A DNA stretch of 64,000 bases from Okapia johnstoni (taxonomy: Eukaryota > Chordata > Mammalia > Artiodactyla > Giraffidae): assembly GCA_024291935.2 (NCBI GenBank), contig CM044310.1:81094713-81158712 (forward strand). The letters run 5' to 3'. This document shows positions 10,140 to 22,443 of the stretch, in pieces. The translations under genes were made by a program, and so were the position numbers. The notes below the pieces were generated by a model that was not told the origin of the DNA, did no database searches, and saw only the letters and a list, made by a program, of their open reading frames with translations. Each line of letters opens with the position of its first letter. Positions within the stretch are counted from its first letter, which is position 1.

Positions 10140-11460
10140 AATCCAGATTTTCAGATCCTCTTAAAAAATTGGAGGATTTGAGGAGAACAAGGGGTGGAGG
10201 AGTAGGTGGATGTGGAGTACATCTCTCTTCACAGATACATCATAAATACACCTTCAGACACAGAAGTGCATGCAGAACACCAGCTGAGAGTGGACAGGAG
10301 TACCTGACCAGTGGAAAAGAATATATAGAACCATACAAAACTCAGTAGGACAAAGGAACTAGGGGGAAAACAGGAGTGTTAGTAGGACTAGCCCTCGGTG
10401 TATGGGGGAAATGAAGCAGGGGTCCAATCCCCACATCGGGGCAATTGTCTGAGTCAGAAGAGAAACATTTAAGGCTGAGAGTGAAACAGCTGATTTGTGG
10501 CAGCCTAAATGGAATGAGAATCAGACAGGCCTTGATGCAGCCATACATACCCTGAACAGGAACACAGGTCCCCTGGAAGGTGCAGTGGCTGAGAACTGGA
10601 GTTTAAGGTTTGTGGAGCAATCCCAGGGCAAGGGCTGCTGTTGACTGTGGAGAGACAGATCAAGGGGATGTGAGGGAGGAGACTGTGGTGGGAAATGCCT
10701 GTGGAGGAAATCTGGGCAGCCATGGAAGCAAGACAATACTGCTGAGTCACGCATAGCAGGTGGAGCCATCACCATTGCCTCTCTCCCCACATGCCAGCAT
10801 CAGCAGCTGAACAATAGAGAGGCTGGCCCATCAAACAACTGACACACTGAACTACAGAGTAAGATCCCATCCAGGGTGCCCCTTTAAGTGCCTGATGTGC
10901 CAGTCTACAGAGTAGGACCCCAGCTGGGAGGGCCCTCTGTGTGCCTGAATGGGCAGAGCTATGAAGAAAGACTGGCCAAAGAGGCCTTCTAACCACCAGC
11001 TGTAAGAAGCTCAAAAAAAGACTCTGATAGGGCCATAACTCCTGTGGCAGAGGTAGTCCATGTCCCCGCACACTTGGCACCACCAGGGTCCCCGCTAGTC
11101 AAGCAGTTGCACTACCTTCATGCTCAACTCTGAGCCTTTGGAGTGGTTAGAAGATGGAGTGTTTTATTTCCACTTGTCTTTTTCTACTTTGATGGTTCTT
11201 ATTCTATAGATCAGGGGCTGATGTGAGAGTTATACCAACAGTTAAGTATATCCACCCCACTTATATATTCCAGGATTAGGCAGATCCATGGATCTGCTGT
11301 TAGATGGACTTGGGTCAGGATTTTATTTATTATCAGTTCTCCTAAACTATTCTAACCAAGGGACCATGATTATATTTTGATCATAGCATCACTGTGATCT
11401 CTGACTTCGTATGCAATAGCCCTAGTACATTCTGGGTATTCTTCTTCTCTCTGTTAATAC
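10140..11460 (+). repeat. Probable older artiodactyl L1 5' UTR block
   Basis: A continuous, moderately GC-rich, non-coding block opening 'aaaaaattggaggatttgag' and passing 'cagaacaccagctgagag', 'cagctgaacaatagagagg' and 'gagcctttggagtggt'. Its style matches L1 5'-UTR sequence as I remember it, and no downstream ORF1 follows. It could also be internal sequence of another retroelement. Identification is tentative and rests on memory. Confidence 0.4.
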
Positions 11461-13173
11461 TCACTCTCATAAATTGCTTCAAATTCTTTAGGGAAGGATT
11501 AAGACAATGTTTTAAATAAACAAAATATTATAAATATTATTGTAGTGGCATTTCAGGGTCTTTCTTTATGAGGAACCAGTCTCCCTTCTGCCAATAAGCC
11601 CTGGATCTGAAAACTGATCATGTCTAAAAATTGAATAAGGAATTGCTGTATTCCATTGCTATGACTGATGTCAGCCATTGCTTATCAATTCTCAATTATT
11701 TCCCATTATACAAATCAAGCAATACCCTAGTAAGCTACTCAGATAACTCACCCCTAAAGATGTCATCATCTATTAACAATTCTGACAGATCCTTGTGAGT
11801 CAAAGAACTCTGGTTGCATCTAGCTTTGGTACTAACTGTGACAATCTTTCCTCTGATACAAAATATTGCCAGCTGGCTTCTGAAATTCTGGAGCCCTGTT
11901 CCACCACAGTGTCTCTTGCAGTCAATACTGTCTTTCAGCAGTCAACTATCACTGAACTTTTCAGTCATGCTGCTACCCCCTCAGTGGTATATTCCTAATT
12001 GTCCAGTGGAAGATAGGACTTCTGAGCCCTCCAAGGGAAACAGTTAGGTAGTGGGCATTTGGTGGTACCCCATTCCAACATTTTTACTGCCCTAAACTTT
12101 ACTATTCATTTTTCAATGCTTTGCCATACCCAACTCATTTACTATAGTCCATCATCATTCAGAAGCTTTAAATAATTATTCCAGAAGCTTGCCAGACTGG
12201 CTCCAGGTGTCCTCACCAGAATGCTAAGTCTTAAGTCACAGGAGAGTGCTCCCATATCAATAAATTCATCCACATATAGCTTTGCATTCTGTTCCACCTG
12301 GTACAACTCTATCAAGATCTTCTCTCCTGAATATTTCCCAGCTTCCTACTGGTGCATATTAACCAACTCCTAAACTCTTTTTAGTGTGTTGTTTTATTCT
12401 CTGGAAAGTGGTTTTGTTTCACTTTACCTATGCTGAAACCTATTATTTGTCTAGTTACTGGTATGGAAGCAATGATAGGAGATAGGAAGAGATCAGTTTA
12501 AAAGTGGCATTATTTTGAGAAACATCACCTAGGAAATGTCTCCTGGAGAGAGAAAGTTATTCTCTAAGAAGAGAAAAGAGGCTGTGTCTATTGCCCAAAA
12601 GTGTTCATGGAAATCAAGGAATTCAAGTTTAGATTCGTCTACCCAAGGGTCCCAAGTCCATGTTTCAGGGCCCCACTCCCTCTCTAACACAGTCCTCTTA
12701 GTATAGGAGATCTGTTAAATTTATGCATTCTAACTCCAGTCATAGGAGACAAGAGTCACTTTAAAACTGTCATGGAGACTTTCTATGTTTTGCAATATAA
12801 AGGAATTATTAAAAAAAAAACTTTTCTAAGCACAAGAAGGATTCAATTCCACTCTAATCTCTGGAAAGCATAAAGAAAAATCTCCTAGAATTATTCACCA
12901 GAAAAATGAGAGGATAGAGCATTTATCCACAAGCTCCCATCCCCCATTCATTGAGGGTTGGCCCCCTGGGGTATAACTTGCCCACATTTTGGACTTAACT
13001 TGTATGCAAACCAGTATGCCCCACAGCATTAGGAAAGATCCTGAGGCAGAAAGACAGGATGTCGCTGTCCTATAATGACTTAGAGCTCACATGAATCTAT
13101 ACCCCCTATAGCTGAAACACTATAGGAATTCGGCTATGAGGATGTAACATGGTATCTTCATCTACCTTTAAAA
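11461..13173. other. Single-copy sequence
   Basis: AT-rich and without recognisable repeats. Plus-strand open frames near 11,795-12,047 overlap in two frames and look like chance. No gene call. Confidence 0.45.
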
Positions 13174-13516
13174 CAGCAGTCTCCAACTTTTTTGGGCACC
13201 AAGGTCTGGTTTTGTGGACGACAATTTTTCCACAGACCAGGGTGGCCAGGCGGATGACTTCAGGATGATTCTCATGAGAAACATGCAACCCAGATTCCTC
13301 GCATTCACAGTAGGGCTCATGCTCCTGTGAGAATCTAATGCCACCACTGATCTGACAGGAAACAGAGCTCAGGTGGTAATGTGAGCAACGGGGAGCAGCT
13401 GTAAACACAGATGAAGCTTCGTTCACTTGCCTGCTGCTCACCTCCTGCTGTGTGACCCGGTTTCTAATAGGCCACGAATTGGTATTAACCCATGGCCCAG
13501 GGATTGGACACCCCTG
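13174..13516. mobile_element. Non-autonomous hAT (Charlie/MER30-like) DNA transposon
   Basis: A 343-bp element with inverted ends: left 'cagcagtctccaactttttt', right 'gattggacacccctg', which fit the hAT consensus CAGnGGTC. Internal segments 'gacaatttttccacagacc' and 'gaatctaatgccaccactg' match the MER30/Charlie type as remembered. The flanks share a 'tttaaa' core on each side, consistent with a decayed 8-bp duplication. The 111-codon minus-strand frame over it is not a gene. Confidence 0.85.
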
Positions 13517-14224
13517 TTTAAAGGCATCTTCTAATGTCTAAGTTTTCATGTGGCAACAGTTATCTGGAGATAAGAAGTGAACTCTATATGTTTTCTGTAT
13601 GTACTCTGTATGTACCTTACACATACCCAAATTATCTTGGTTTCCTGTCCAGCTTTACTAGTTCAGAAAATCTTACCTTACCTCTGTAGACATTAGACTT
13701 TTAAACCTTGAATTAGAATAGCCAAAGAACATAAACCTCTAAAGGAACAAAGAGATGACCTGAATCAATACCTTTATTGTATGAGTGAGAAAACAGGTCC
13801 ATCAAAACGTAATTGTTACGGGGGCAACAGAATTTAGATATTCTAGTCTTGCTCTCCTTCTTTATTTGCCTCTCTCTACACCTCAGGCCCTAGTATTCTT
13901 CTCATGAGAGGGTATAAATGACTCCATGAAGCCCATAACTGTTTTTGGAGACAAATTTACATTCCCCAGCCCAAACTTCTGGTTTTCTTCCAGAACAATT
14001 GCCCCCTAAGTGACCTTCACTTTGATGTTGCACAGTTACTTCAAACTCAAAGATATCCCAAAGTGAATAATCTTTTCCAAAAAATCTACATCTCCTACTG
14101 AACTTCTGTTAATTCTATATTCTTCCTTTTGTCATACCCTGTTGCTCATATCTATTTTGAGTTTGATATTGGCTTTTATCATCTTATACTTTAACTGCTG
14201 CAATCATCTTATAACTGGTCTTTT
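13517..14224. other. Single-copy sequence
   Basis: No repeat or gene signal recognised. Confidence 0.45.
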
Positions 14225-14700
14225 TGAATTTAGTCTCTTTTCCTTCTAATCCATCCTCCATAACATGGCCAGAGTGATACTTATAAACTGCAAAATGGAA
14301 AAATAAAATTACCACTCTTCTTAAAATTCAGTGGCTCATTATCACACATATCACACGAATATCGAGACCCAATGTTTTCTCTTGCTAGGTGTTTTGTTTC
14401 CAGTGGCTAGCAACAAAAACATGTCTCCATAGTCATGGAGCTTTAAATGTCATGGAGCTTTGAAAAGCTTTATCTCCCTGAATGTGGTGCACAGATCCAT
14501 CCGTGTTCTATTTTCTGCTCATTTCCCAAAATTATTGCTTGAAACACTTCCACCTCTGCAAACAATTCTAGTCATATTGGCTTGCAGTTCCCTAAAGGAA
14601 CAAAACCCCATGAGGAAAGGGACTGTTTTATTAGTTTTGCCAGCATGTAGCACAGTGACAGGCACTTACTAGAAATTCAGTGAAGGTTCATTGAATAAAC
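14225..14700 (+). repeat. L2 LINE relics
   Basis: The part at 14,225-14,345 fits L2 ('ggccagagtgatacttataa', then 'cactcttcttaaaattcag'). The part at 14,560-14,700 is a typical L2 3' end, with 'gtagcacagtgacaggcact' then 'gttcattgaataaacgaac'. The middle is unassigned. Confidence 0.6.
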
Positions 14701-15690
14701 GAACCGTAGACAATCACAGAGGTAAAAGTAGAACAAGGTAAGCAAGTCACCTAGGCACTCCTTGGAGTGTACCCTAGATGGCTTGTTTGTCTCATCCTAA
14801 TCTGGACCCTCAACAGCCATTAGCAGCCATGGGTTGCAGGAAGGGGTGTGGGGGTGGGCAGGGGTGAGTTGTGTGAACTGTCCAGGGTGCTGGACAGAGG
14901 ATAGTCTTCTGTGGGCTGTTCAGGGTTCTGTTTAGAAACTGCATATCTCTGGCTTCCTTTGCCTATTGCAGACCCAGTTTTCCACAGATCTTTGTTTGAG
15001 GATCAAAATGGTTAAGGTATGTGGCACACCACAGGGTCCAGGCTGCACTCCAAAAGGCACCAAGGAGACCAGACTGAATATCCCTCTGACATTTGGCTTC
15101 TGAAAAACAGATGCTGTGCATGCTCAGGTGCTGGGAGAAGCTTGAAAAATACTCGCCTCCAACTCCCAAAAAAAGTGTTCTCCAAATTGTCTCTATCAAA
15201 AACATATAGGAATTTTCAAATAGTTTAAGGATATCTTTCTTTCAATACTGAGAGCTAGCAGCTATTTAAAGAGTTAGTCTGAATCTATCCAACACACCTG
15301 ATGACTAAGTCAAAATCTCAGTAAACACCTGAGTGGTCTTTACTTATGATGCCAAAAATTTGGAAACACTAAAATTTCCCCACTAAATTTTACCCTACAC
15401 AACATAACTTCTCCAAATATAGACCTGAGTTAAAGGAAGAAGTATGGGTTCCTCTGTGACAGCCTGCATTTAGACAAATGTTTGGCTTTCCTTAAAAACT
15501 ATTTTGTGTGGTTTTTGATTATTTAAATGAACAAACTAAATATGTGAAGTGATGCATTGGTTTTGGTTGACCTTTAAAATTGTCTCTTGAAATGTATACA
15601 AAGACTCAGTTTGGTGGGAAATCTCACACACTAGGTACACAGAAGCCTAAAATGACAGACCTTGAAGATGGAGCTTACCTAGTCTCACTT
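14701..15690. other. Single-copy sequence
   Basis: No repeat family recognised. Overlapping open frames on both strands at 14,963-15,228 show no domain. Confidence 0.45.
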
Positions 15691-17465
15691 CAGTTAAGTT
15701 CAGTCACTCAGTCGTGTCCAACCGTTTGTGACCTCATGGACTGCAGCACACCAGGCTTCCCTGTCCATCAGCAACTCCTGGAGCTTACTCAAAGTCTTGT
15801 CCATCGAGTCGGTGATGCCATCCAACCATCTCATCCTCTGCCGTCCCCTTCTCCTCCTGCCTTCAGTCTTTCCCAGCATCAGGGTCTTTTCCAAGAAGTC
15901 AGTTCTACCCATCAGGTGGCCATAGTACTGGAGCTTCAGCTTCAGCACCAGTCCTTCCAATGAATAGTCAGGACTGATTTCCTTTAGGATTGACTGGTTG
16001 GATCTCCTTGCAGTCCAAGGGGCTCTCAAGAGTCTTCTCCAATACACACCGAGGAAACCAGAATTGAAAAAGACATGTGTACCCCAATGTTCATCGCAGC
16101 ACTGTTTATAATAGCCAGGACATGGAAGCAACCTAGATGTCCATCAACAGACAAATGGATAAGGAAGCTCTGGTACATATACACAATGGAATATTACTCA
16201 GCCATTAAAAAGAATACATTTGAATCAGTTCTATTGAGATGGATGAAACTGGAGCCCATTATACAGAGTGAAGTAAGCCAGAAAGAAAAATACCAATACA
16301 GTATACTAATGCATATATATGGAATTTGAAAGATGGTAACGATAACCCTATATGCAAGACAGAATAAGAGACACAGATGCATAGAACAGTCTTATGGTCT
16401 CTGAGGGAGAAGGTGAGGGTGGGGCGTTCTGGGACAATAGCATTGAAACATGTATATTATCATATGTGAAACAGAACACCATTCCAGGTTCGATGCATGG
16501 GGCAATGGGATGACCCAGAGGGATGGGATGGGGAGGGAGGTGGGAGGTGGGTTCAGGATGGGGAACACATGTAAACCCATGGCTGATTCATGTCAATGTA
16601 TGGCAAAAACCACTACAATATTGTAAAGTAATTAGCCCCCAACTAAAATGAATAAATTTATTTAATAAAAATAAATAAATAAATATAAAAAGAAAAAAAG
16701 CAGCATCAATTCTTCTACGCTCAGCTTTCTTTATAGTCCAACTCTCACATCCATACATGACCACTGGAAAAACCATAGTCTTGACTAGATGGACCTTTGT
16801 TGGCAAAGTAATGTCTCTGCTTTTTAATATGCTGTCTAGGTTGGTCATAGCTTTTCTTCCAAGGAGCAAGTGTCTTTTAATTTCATGGCTGCAGTCACTA
16901 TCTGCAGTGATTTTAGAGCCACCAAAATAAAGTCTGTTACTGTTTCCATTGTTTCCCCATCTATCTGCCATGAAGTGATGGGACCAGATGCCATGATCTT
17001 AGTTTTCTGAATGTTGAGTTTTAAGCCAACTTTTTCACTCTCCTCTTTCACTTTCACCAAAAGGCTCTTCTTCTCTTTGTGCCCTAAGGGTGGTGTCATC
17101 TGCATATCTGAGGTTATTGATATTTCTTCCAGCAACTTGAATCCAGCTTGTGCTTCATCCAGTGCAGCATTTCTCATGATGTACACTGCATTTAAGTTAA
17201 ATAGGCAGGGTGACAATATACAGCCTTGCTGTACTCCTTTCCTGATTTGGAACCAGTCTTGTGTTCCTTGCCCAGTTTTAACTGTTGCTTCTTGACCTGC
17301 GTACAGATTTCTCGGGAGGCAGGTCAGGTAGTCTGTTATTCTCATCTCTTGAAGAATTTTCCACGTTTTGTTGTGATCCACACAGTCAAAGGCTTTGGTG
17401 TAGTCAGTAAAGCAGAAGTAGATGTTTTTCTGGAATGCTCTTGCTTTTTCTATGATCCAACAGAT
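15691..17465 (-). mobile_element. BovB LINE, 5'-truncated, carrying an L1 insertion
   Basis: The complement of the BovB RT and C-terminal region, with the 3' end at 15,691 and truncation at 17,465. Flanks 'gtctcactt' (15,682-15,690) and 'gtctaactt' (17,466-17,474) look like a 9-bp target duplication with one mismatch. The minus-strand frame at 16,845-17,381 reads as the RT palm region but with frame damage. An L1 3' end interrupts it at about 16,043-16,700. Confidence 0.93.
16043..16702 (+). mobile_element. L1 3' end inserted into a BovB, no clear target duplication
   Basis: Matches the young L1 at 6784-7418 with few differences, from 'cacaccgaggaaaccagaat' to an A-rich tail of aaat repeats. 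On the left BovB stops at 'gagtcttctccaat'; on the right it resumes at 'gcatcaattcttc'. Compared with other BovB copies here (for example 25,973-26,007), about 20 bp of the target are missing. It encodes the last 84 codons of ORF2. Confidence 0.9.
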
Positions 17466-17494
17466 GTCTAACTTTTGAATTTAACAAAGAAACT

Positions 17495-17570
17495 GAAGCA
17501 AATTAAGCAAGGTCATGTAATGAGCTAGTGGCAGAGCTAGGATCAGGATTCAGATTTTCCAACAACAAAA
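17495..17570 (-). repeat. MIR SINE relic
   Basis: 'aagcaaggtcatgtaatgag' then 'gtggcagagctaggatcag' is the MIR motif 'caaggtcacacagctagtaagtggcagagc' in complementary orientation. Confidence 0.65.
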
Positions 17571-17669
17571 CAAATATTCTGTCCTCCATCACTACACATG
17601 GAAATTCATCCTTCCCACAAGTCCTGGTCACCTGGTATTGGAATTTTTAAGGAAGACATAAGGGAAAGA

Positions 17670-17905
17670 AGATAACAATAAGCAATTATAATACTTACTA
17701 TATTCCAGACACTGTTCTTTGAACTAGATATTATTATTACTGTCATCATTTTGTTTGGTTTTTATTGCTGCCAAAATTATCATCACCATCCCCTTTTTAC
17801 AATGAAGAAATCAAGCATTTGGAGATTAGGTAATTAACTCAAGCTTACAGGGATAGTAAGTGACTGAACAGGGATTTGAATTTAGATTGGGCTCCCTCTT
17901 TACCA
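17670..17905 (-). repeat. MIR SINE relic
   Basis: Segments in MIR order: 'acttactatattccagaca', 'attatcatcaccatcccc', 'caatgaagaaatcaagc' and 'gtgactgaacagggatttga'. Near full length but diverged. Confidence 0.75.
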
Positions 17906-18189
17906 GCACACTATGCTGCCTTCCTATTTTCTTCTTTAGCTTGCTTTCTTTGAAAATATTTGGTTTTATATTCATCTACATGAAATGCACTAAATCTCTG
18001 GTGATGACAGTGTTTAACATTTCTAACCAGATGCAGCTGAGCAAATCAATGCATGAGGTAAATCACAAAATACAGAATGAACTTAATGGGCAAGTTGTTT
18101 AGATGTCTTATTATCTGTAATTACATAAGCTCAGTAGAATTCAAATGAATGTTACCCACATAACCACACCTGGCTAAATAATGTCTGGT

Positions 18190-18705
18190 ATTATTATTAA
18201 CAAAATAATAAACAAATGTCTGTTATTTGCCAGCTAATTGATAGCCCTAACTTCACATAATCCTCAAAATGACCTTGTGATATAGGTACTATGTGTGTGT
18301 GCTTAGTTGCTCAGTCATGTCCAACTCTTTGCCACAGCATGGACTGTAGCCCACCAGGCTCCTCTGTCCATGGGGATTCTTCAGGTAAGAATACTGGAGT
18401 AGGTTGCCATGCCCTCCTCCAGGGGATCTTCCCAACCCAGGGATTGAACACAGGTTTCCCACTTTGCAGATGGATTCTTTACCATGTGAGCCACCAGGGA
18501 AGCCCATGAATACTGGAGTGGGTAGCCTATCCATTCTCCAGGGGATCTTCCTAACCCAGGAATCAAACCAGAATCTCCCACATTATAGGCAGGTTCTTTA
18601 CCAGCTGAGCTACCAGGGAAGCCCATGGTATAGGTATTAGTGACCCCATCTTATGGATGAAGAAACCAAGGTCCAGAGAATTTAGATTGCTTGCCCACCT
18701 TTTAA
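18190..18705 (-). repeat. MIR SINE relic split by a dimeric Bov-tA
   Basis: MIR sequence ('cacataatcctcaaaatgac') runs to 18,291, is interrupted by the SINE pair at 18,292-18,626, and resumes with 'ttatggatgaagaaaccaag' after it. Confidence 0.75.
18292..18626 (-). mobile_element. Dimeric Bov-tA SINE
   Basis: Two SINE units head to tail: the first ends near 18,505 at 'accagggaagccca', and a second, shorter unit follows from 'atactggagtgggtag' to 18,625. Target duplications of 13 bp with two mismatches lie at 18,279-18,291 and 18,627-18,639. The single pair of duplications shows that the dimer inserted as one unit. Confidence 0.92.
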
Positions 18706-18929
18706 TCTCATTTTGGCTGACTTTGATGTTTCCAGGACTTGGCCTCCTCCAATGACAAACCACTTCCCAGTGGGGCTGCGTCCCACATCCTGCCAGGGTA
18801 GCAAGTGCCTGGCTTAGTTGGTTTTATTTTTGTTCCAGTGTGTTTCAATGATACTGTGATCGTTGCTCAGCAGAACTGGATGGCTTACACATTGCCAAGC
18901 ACATCTCTCATTATCCACTGCTGAGCATG

Positions 18930-19350
18930 TGCTCATGTCGCTCTCTTGTCCTGGAAAGACCTTCTTTTCATCTCCAAATACTCAAATCTCCACAATTAAG
19001 GCTCAAACGGCAGCTCCTCCATGTTATCCTCCCTGACTTCAGCTCCAGAGAAATAATTTCTGCTTCCCCCTAATGCCCATAGAATCTCATCTAAATGATT
19101 CATTACTTCATTTACTTGTTAATTTACTCATTGGGCGAAGGAAACTACGCTCAACCAGACATTGTACTTAAAAACTGGGTTGGTTAAACGAGCATGTCAT
19201 GAATTGAAACATCTTATGGCATTTGTTACATTTCTACCTTTTGTTCTGTTTATTCATATTCATTTTGATTCCATTCCAATCCATGCTAAATGATTTAAAG
19301 ACAAAAAACATATCTCAGTCATCAAAATACAACCTCAAATGCCTTGGAGA
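18930..19350 (+). repeat. L2 LINE relic
   Basis: 'cttgtcctggaaagacctt', 'aaggctcaaacggcagctcc' and 'tccatgttatcctccctgac' follow the L2 3' order. The end, near 19,350, is uncertain. Confidence 0.65.
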
Positions 19351-20160
19351 GTGCTTTATGTGTATGAGATAAGGACAATAAACATTTTTTAAGAAAAGTA
19401 CAGTATTTGAAAAAACGAAAATGTTGGTAAATTTGACAATTTACATAAATTACCAAATTATTTTTTAAATAGCAATTGATCTAATCACATACAAAATAAC
19501 CTGGCAGTGATGTCATCAAAACACACACACACAAACACACAAAATGCTTCACACTTTATTTGCTTTTGGTTTTCTTCTTTCAAAAATGTTTTATGTTTAT
19601 CTACATGGCCTGCCCCAAATCTCTAACTAAAATTCATACTAAGGAAATTGGTGTTGGAGGAAAATTACAAAATAGAAGGATAATCTAATGACGTTCAGGA
19701 AGCCCTCATCACACTGTTGAGCCCCTTGGCTTGCTGACCCCGCTCTGAGGGTTTGCCCAACAAGGAAGTTGACATCTGAAACTCCTCCCAGCCTGGCTTC
19801 AGTTATTAGAGCCTGGGACCCCTGGCTCTGTGCAGGTCTTTTTTTTTTTTTTTTCATGACATGGTTGTCTGGCACAAGGCAGGCTCTTCTCCTCAGTCGG
19901 TTTCTTCACTCTCTACCACCTCTGAGCTCACCACCTGCAACTAGAATCTATAAAACTCAGTGGGTTAAAGTTCTGTTTTATAATTATTGCTGGAACAGTT
20001 TTTTTCTCTTTAAAAAAATTTCTTCTGTAATTTTAAAGAATCCTCAGCCATATGCAAAGTAAACAACCTCCAGACATCAATATTGAAAGTTCCAGGTGGC
20101 TCTAGTGCTGCCAACTAGAGGATTTAGGGGAATGTGGGGTTGACTCTCAATGGCCACTGG
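19351..20160. other. Single-copy sequence with short simple repeats
   Basis: An (AC)n-like run lies near 19,520-19,541 and a T15 run at 19,840-19,854. No gene or named repeat recognised. Confidence 0.45.
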
Positions 20161-20182
20161 ATGCAGAGCCCATTTCTTATCC

Positions 20183-20357
20183 TGAAAGTGAAAGTTGCTC
20201 AGTCACATCTGACTCTTAGCGACCTCATGGACTGTCACCAGGCTGGAATATGGAGTGGGTAGCCTTTCCCTTCTCCAGGGGATCTTCCCAACCCAGGGAT
20301 CGAACCCAGGTCTCCTGCATTGCAGGCAGATTCTTTACCAGCTGAGCCACAAGGGAA
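20183..20357 (-). mobile_element. Bov-tA SINE
   Basis: The gaaagtgaaagt-type 3' end lies at 20,183 and the tRNA-like head ends 'gagccacaagggaag'. Perfect 15-bp target duplications 'gcccatttcttatcc' lie at 20,168-20,182 and 20,358-20,372. An internal deletion near 20,236 shortens the copy. Confidence 0.95.
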
Positions 20358-20372
20358 GCCCATTTCTTATCC

Positions 20373-20534
20373 AAAGAAACCTTGTAATCTACAATTTCAA
20401 ACTGTTAGTGGTCTTTCTGACCATATTGTCTATCCACGGAATGAAAATTTCAGTTTACTTCCAACCTTCAGGGTGGATTATCTCCAAACCTGCTTCTCAA
20501 AATTCTGTACTCTTCCTCCTGCAATTGGCAGCAG

Positions 20535-20589
<55 letters not shown>

Positions 20590-21760
20590 GTTGCGGGGTG
20601 TTGGGAGAGGAGCAGTGGGATGGGAGGGAGTGGGGCACATCTCTTCAGGGTAGGTCCTGAATTGGCTGTGCACATCAGAATATCCTCTGTGTTCACTAAA
20701 TTAAAACCTCCAAAGGAAAGACATAAAAGGAACAGCTCAAAGGAGAGGGCAGAACATTTCCGAGACACCAAGGAACTCTTTCAAAGTGTTCGATTTCAAT
20801 GAAGTGTGTTTTATTTTGATGATACAAGCTTTCTCCCATTCTTTCTCAAATATGTGTTTTAAAATTCACTAAAGAGAGTTTGAGAATCAACTGGTAAAAA
20901 AGATTTCCAAGACTGATCAGTTTGTTGAATTTACCTTCTATCAACTACCTAGGAAAATACACCTATGAGGAGTCCTTCTCCCACCTTGACAATGAAAGAT
21001 CTGCACATAAATAAAACATCTGTAAACCTCTTACCTGATTCTCTGCCCCACTGGAGCCACAAAGCTGCGTTGTTATGGTAATGCAGCAAGATGGGGGTCA
21101 CAATACATTTTCTGTCTTTATTATAATCTTCTCTGCTATAGAAAGCTCTCTGGTACAAGGCCACAATATTTACTCTGATTTTATAAACTATCGTTACAGT
21201 AACATCTTTATTCCACCTGAAGGACTCAAGGCCATGGTGAATGGGTTCCCATCTGGGGGGGAGGGTCGGCCTCACTGAATGGAGTCTTGCATAAATTCCA
21301 GATGTGATCATCTCGTCCATTCTGATGAGGGCAGTCACGTGGCTCCAGGTTTACAGCAATGTTATCTGTGCTCGGGGAAGCAGGAGACACTGTACTGAGG
21401 AGACACCTCCAAGGCTTTTTCCTTTGCCCTGACATGGGAAATGTGAAGAACCCAAGAAAGCAACCAGGTTGAAATTTGACTGCTCTAGCTGAAAACACAT
21501 AGGAAACAAAATAGTTGGAATGTTGTAATCAATGAAACAAAGAGAGAAATACGTCTATAAGGAGATGGATGAACACACTGTGTGAGTTAATAAGCAATGC
21601 TGTGGGGATCTAAAACATTAATCCAGTTTTTTTCACAATGATAAAAATATTTTTTGTGTGTTGAGGCACATTTTTCCCTTAGAAAATGTCTGTTTTGAAA
21701 TATTTGTTGAGTCCTTTTTGTATATCTAGCCACATAAATTTCCCATAGAGTAGTTAACAT
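20373..21760. other. Single-copy sequence with a (TG)n microsatellite
   Basis: Apart from the microsatellite at 20,537-20,588, no repeat family is recognised. The open frames crossing the microsatellite encode dipeptide runs and are artefacts. Confidence 0.5.
20537..20588. repeat. (TG)n microsatellite
   Basis: About 26 uninterrupted TG units. This length is usually polymorphic in populations. Confidence 0.97.
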
Positions 21761-21975
21761 GGGCTTCCCTGATGGCTCAGTTGGTAAAGAATCCGCCTGC
21801 AATGCGGGAGACCTGGGTTCAATCCCTGGATTGGGAAGATCCCCTGGAGGAGGGCATGGCACCCCACTCCAGTATTCTTGCCTGGAGAATCCCATGGACA
21901 GAGGAGCCTGGCAGGCTGCAGTCCATGGGGTCACAAAGAGTCAGACATGACTAAGCCACTGAGCAGAGGCACAGT
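21761..21975 (+). mobile_element. Bov-tA SINE, well preserved
   Basis: Starts 'gggcttccctgatggctcag' and ends 'ctaagccactgagcagaggc'. The A box, B box and full body are intact, making this one of the least diverged SINEs here. Confidence 0.95.
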
Positions 21976-21999
21976 GAATACGGAGCTTAGCTTTCAGTT

Positions 22000-22245
22000 A
22001 TGTGGTTTAAATCCTGACTTGCTGTGTTGCTTCTCTGAGCCCGTTTCTCTCTTTATAATAAAGAGCTAATAATAATTTCAATGTTTAACATTATTGTAAG
22101 GTTTACATCCTTGACACAAGTCAAAGTATCTATAGACATAAGTTCAAATTCTGGTTCATTTATTACTAACTGTGTGCCCTCAAATCAGGTGTTTAACTCT
22201 TTGGAACTTATTTCTTGGTCTGTAAAATGGATAAGTTGGAGAAAC
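22000..22245 (+). repeat. Two adjacent MIR SINE relics
   Basis: The first (about 22,005-22,110) has 'cttctctgagcccgtttctc' then 'aataataatttcaatg'. The second (about 22,125-22,245) has 'aactgtgtgccctcaaatca' then 'tctgtaaaatggataagttg'. Confidence 0.7.
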
Positions 22246-22443
22246 AAAAAATAGAAGTAGAGAGGTTCTGGTCTGGGTAAGAGGGACAAAGTAGGGTCCA
22301 GTCCATATTGTCCCTTGAACGTAACTGCAAACCTATATAGAATGAATGAAGCAGCTATTAATATCTAAAGGTGATGAAGAGTTAGTAGTAGCAGGCAGAT
22401 TATGATTTTCTTCCTTTTGATTCTGCAGACCTGAGCTCAAACG

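Noticed and set aside
13106..13441. 111-codon minus-strand open frame
   Set aside because: It lies almost entirely in the non-autonomous hAT relic at 13,174-13,516.
21761..21835. tRNA-like sequence with A and B boxes
   Set aside because: It is the tRNA-Glu-derived head of a Bov-tA SINE. The same applies to the other SINE heads in the window.
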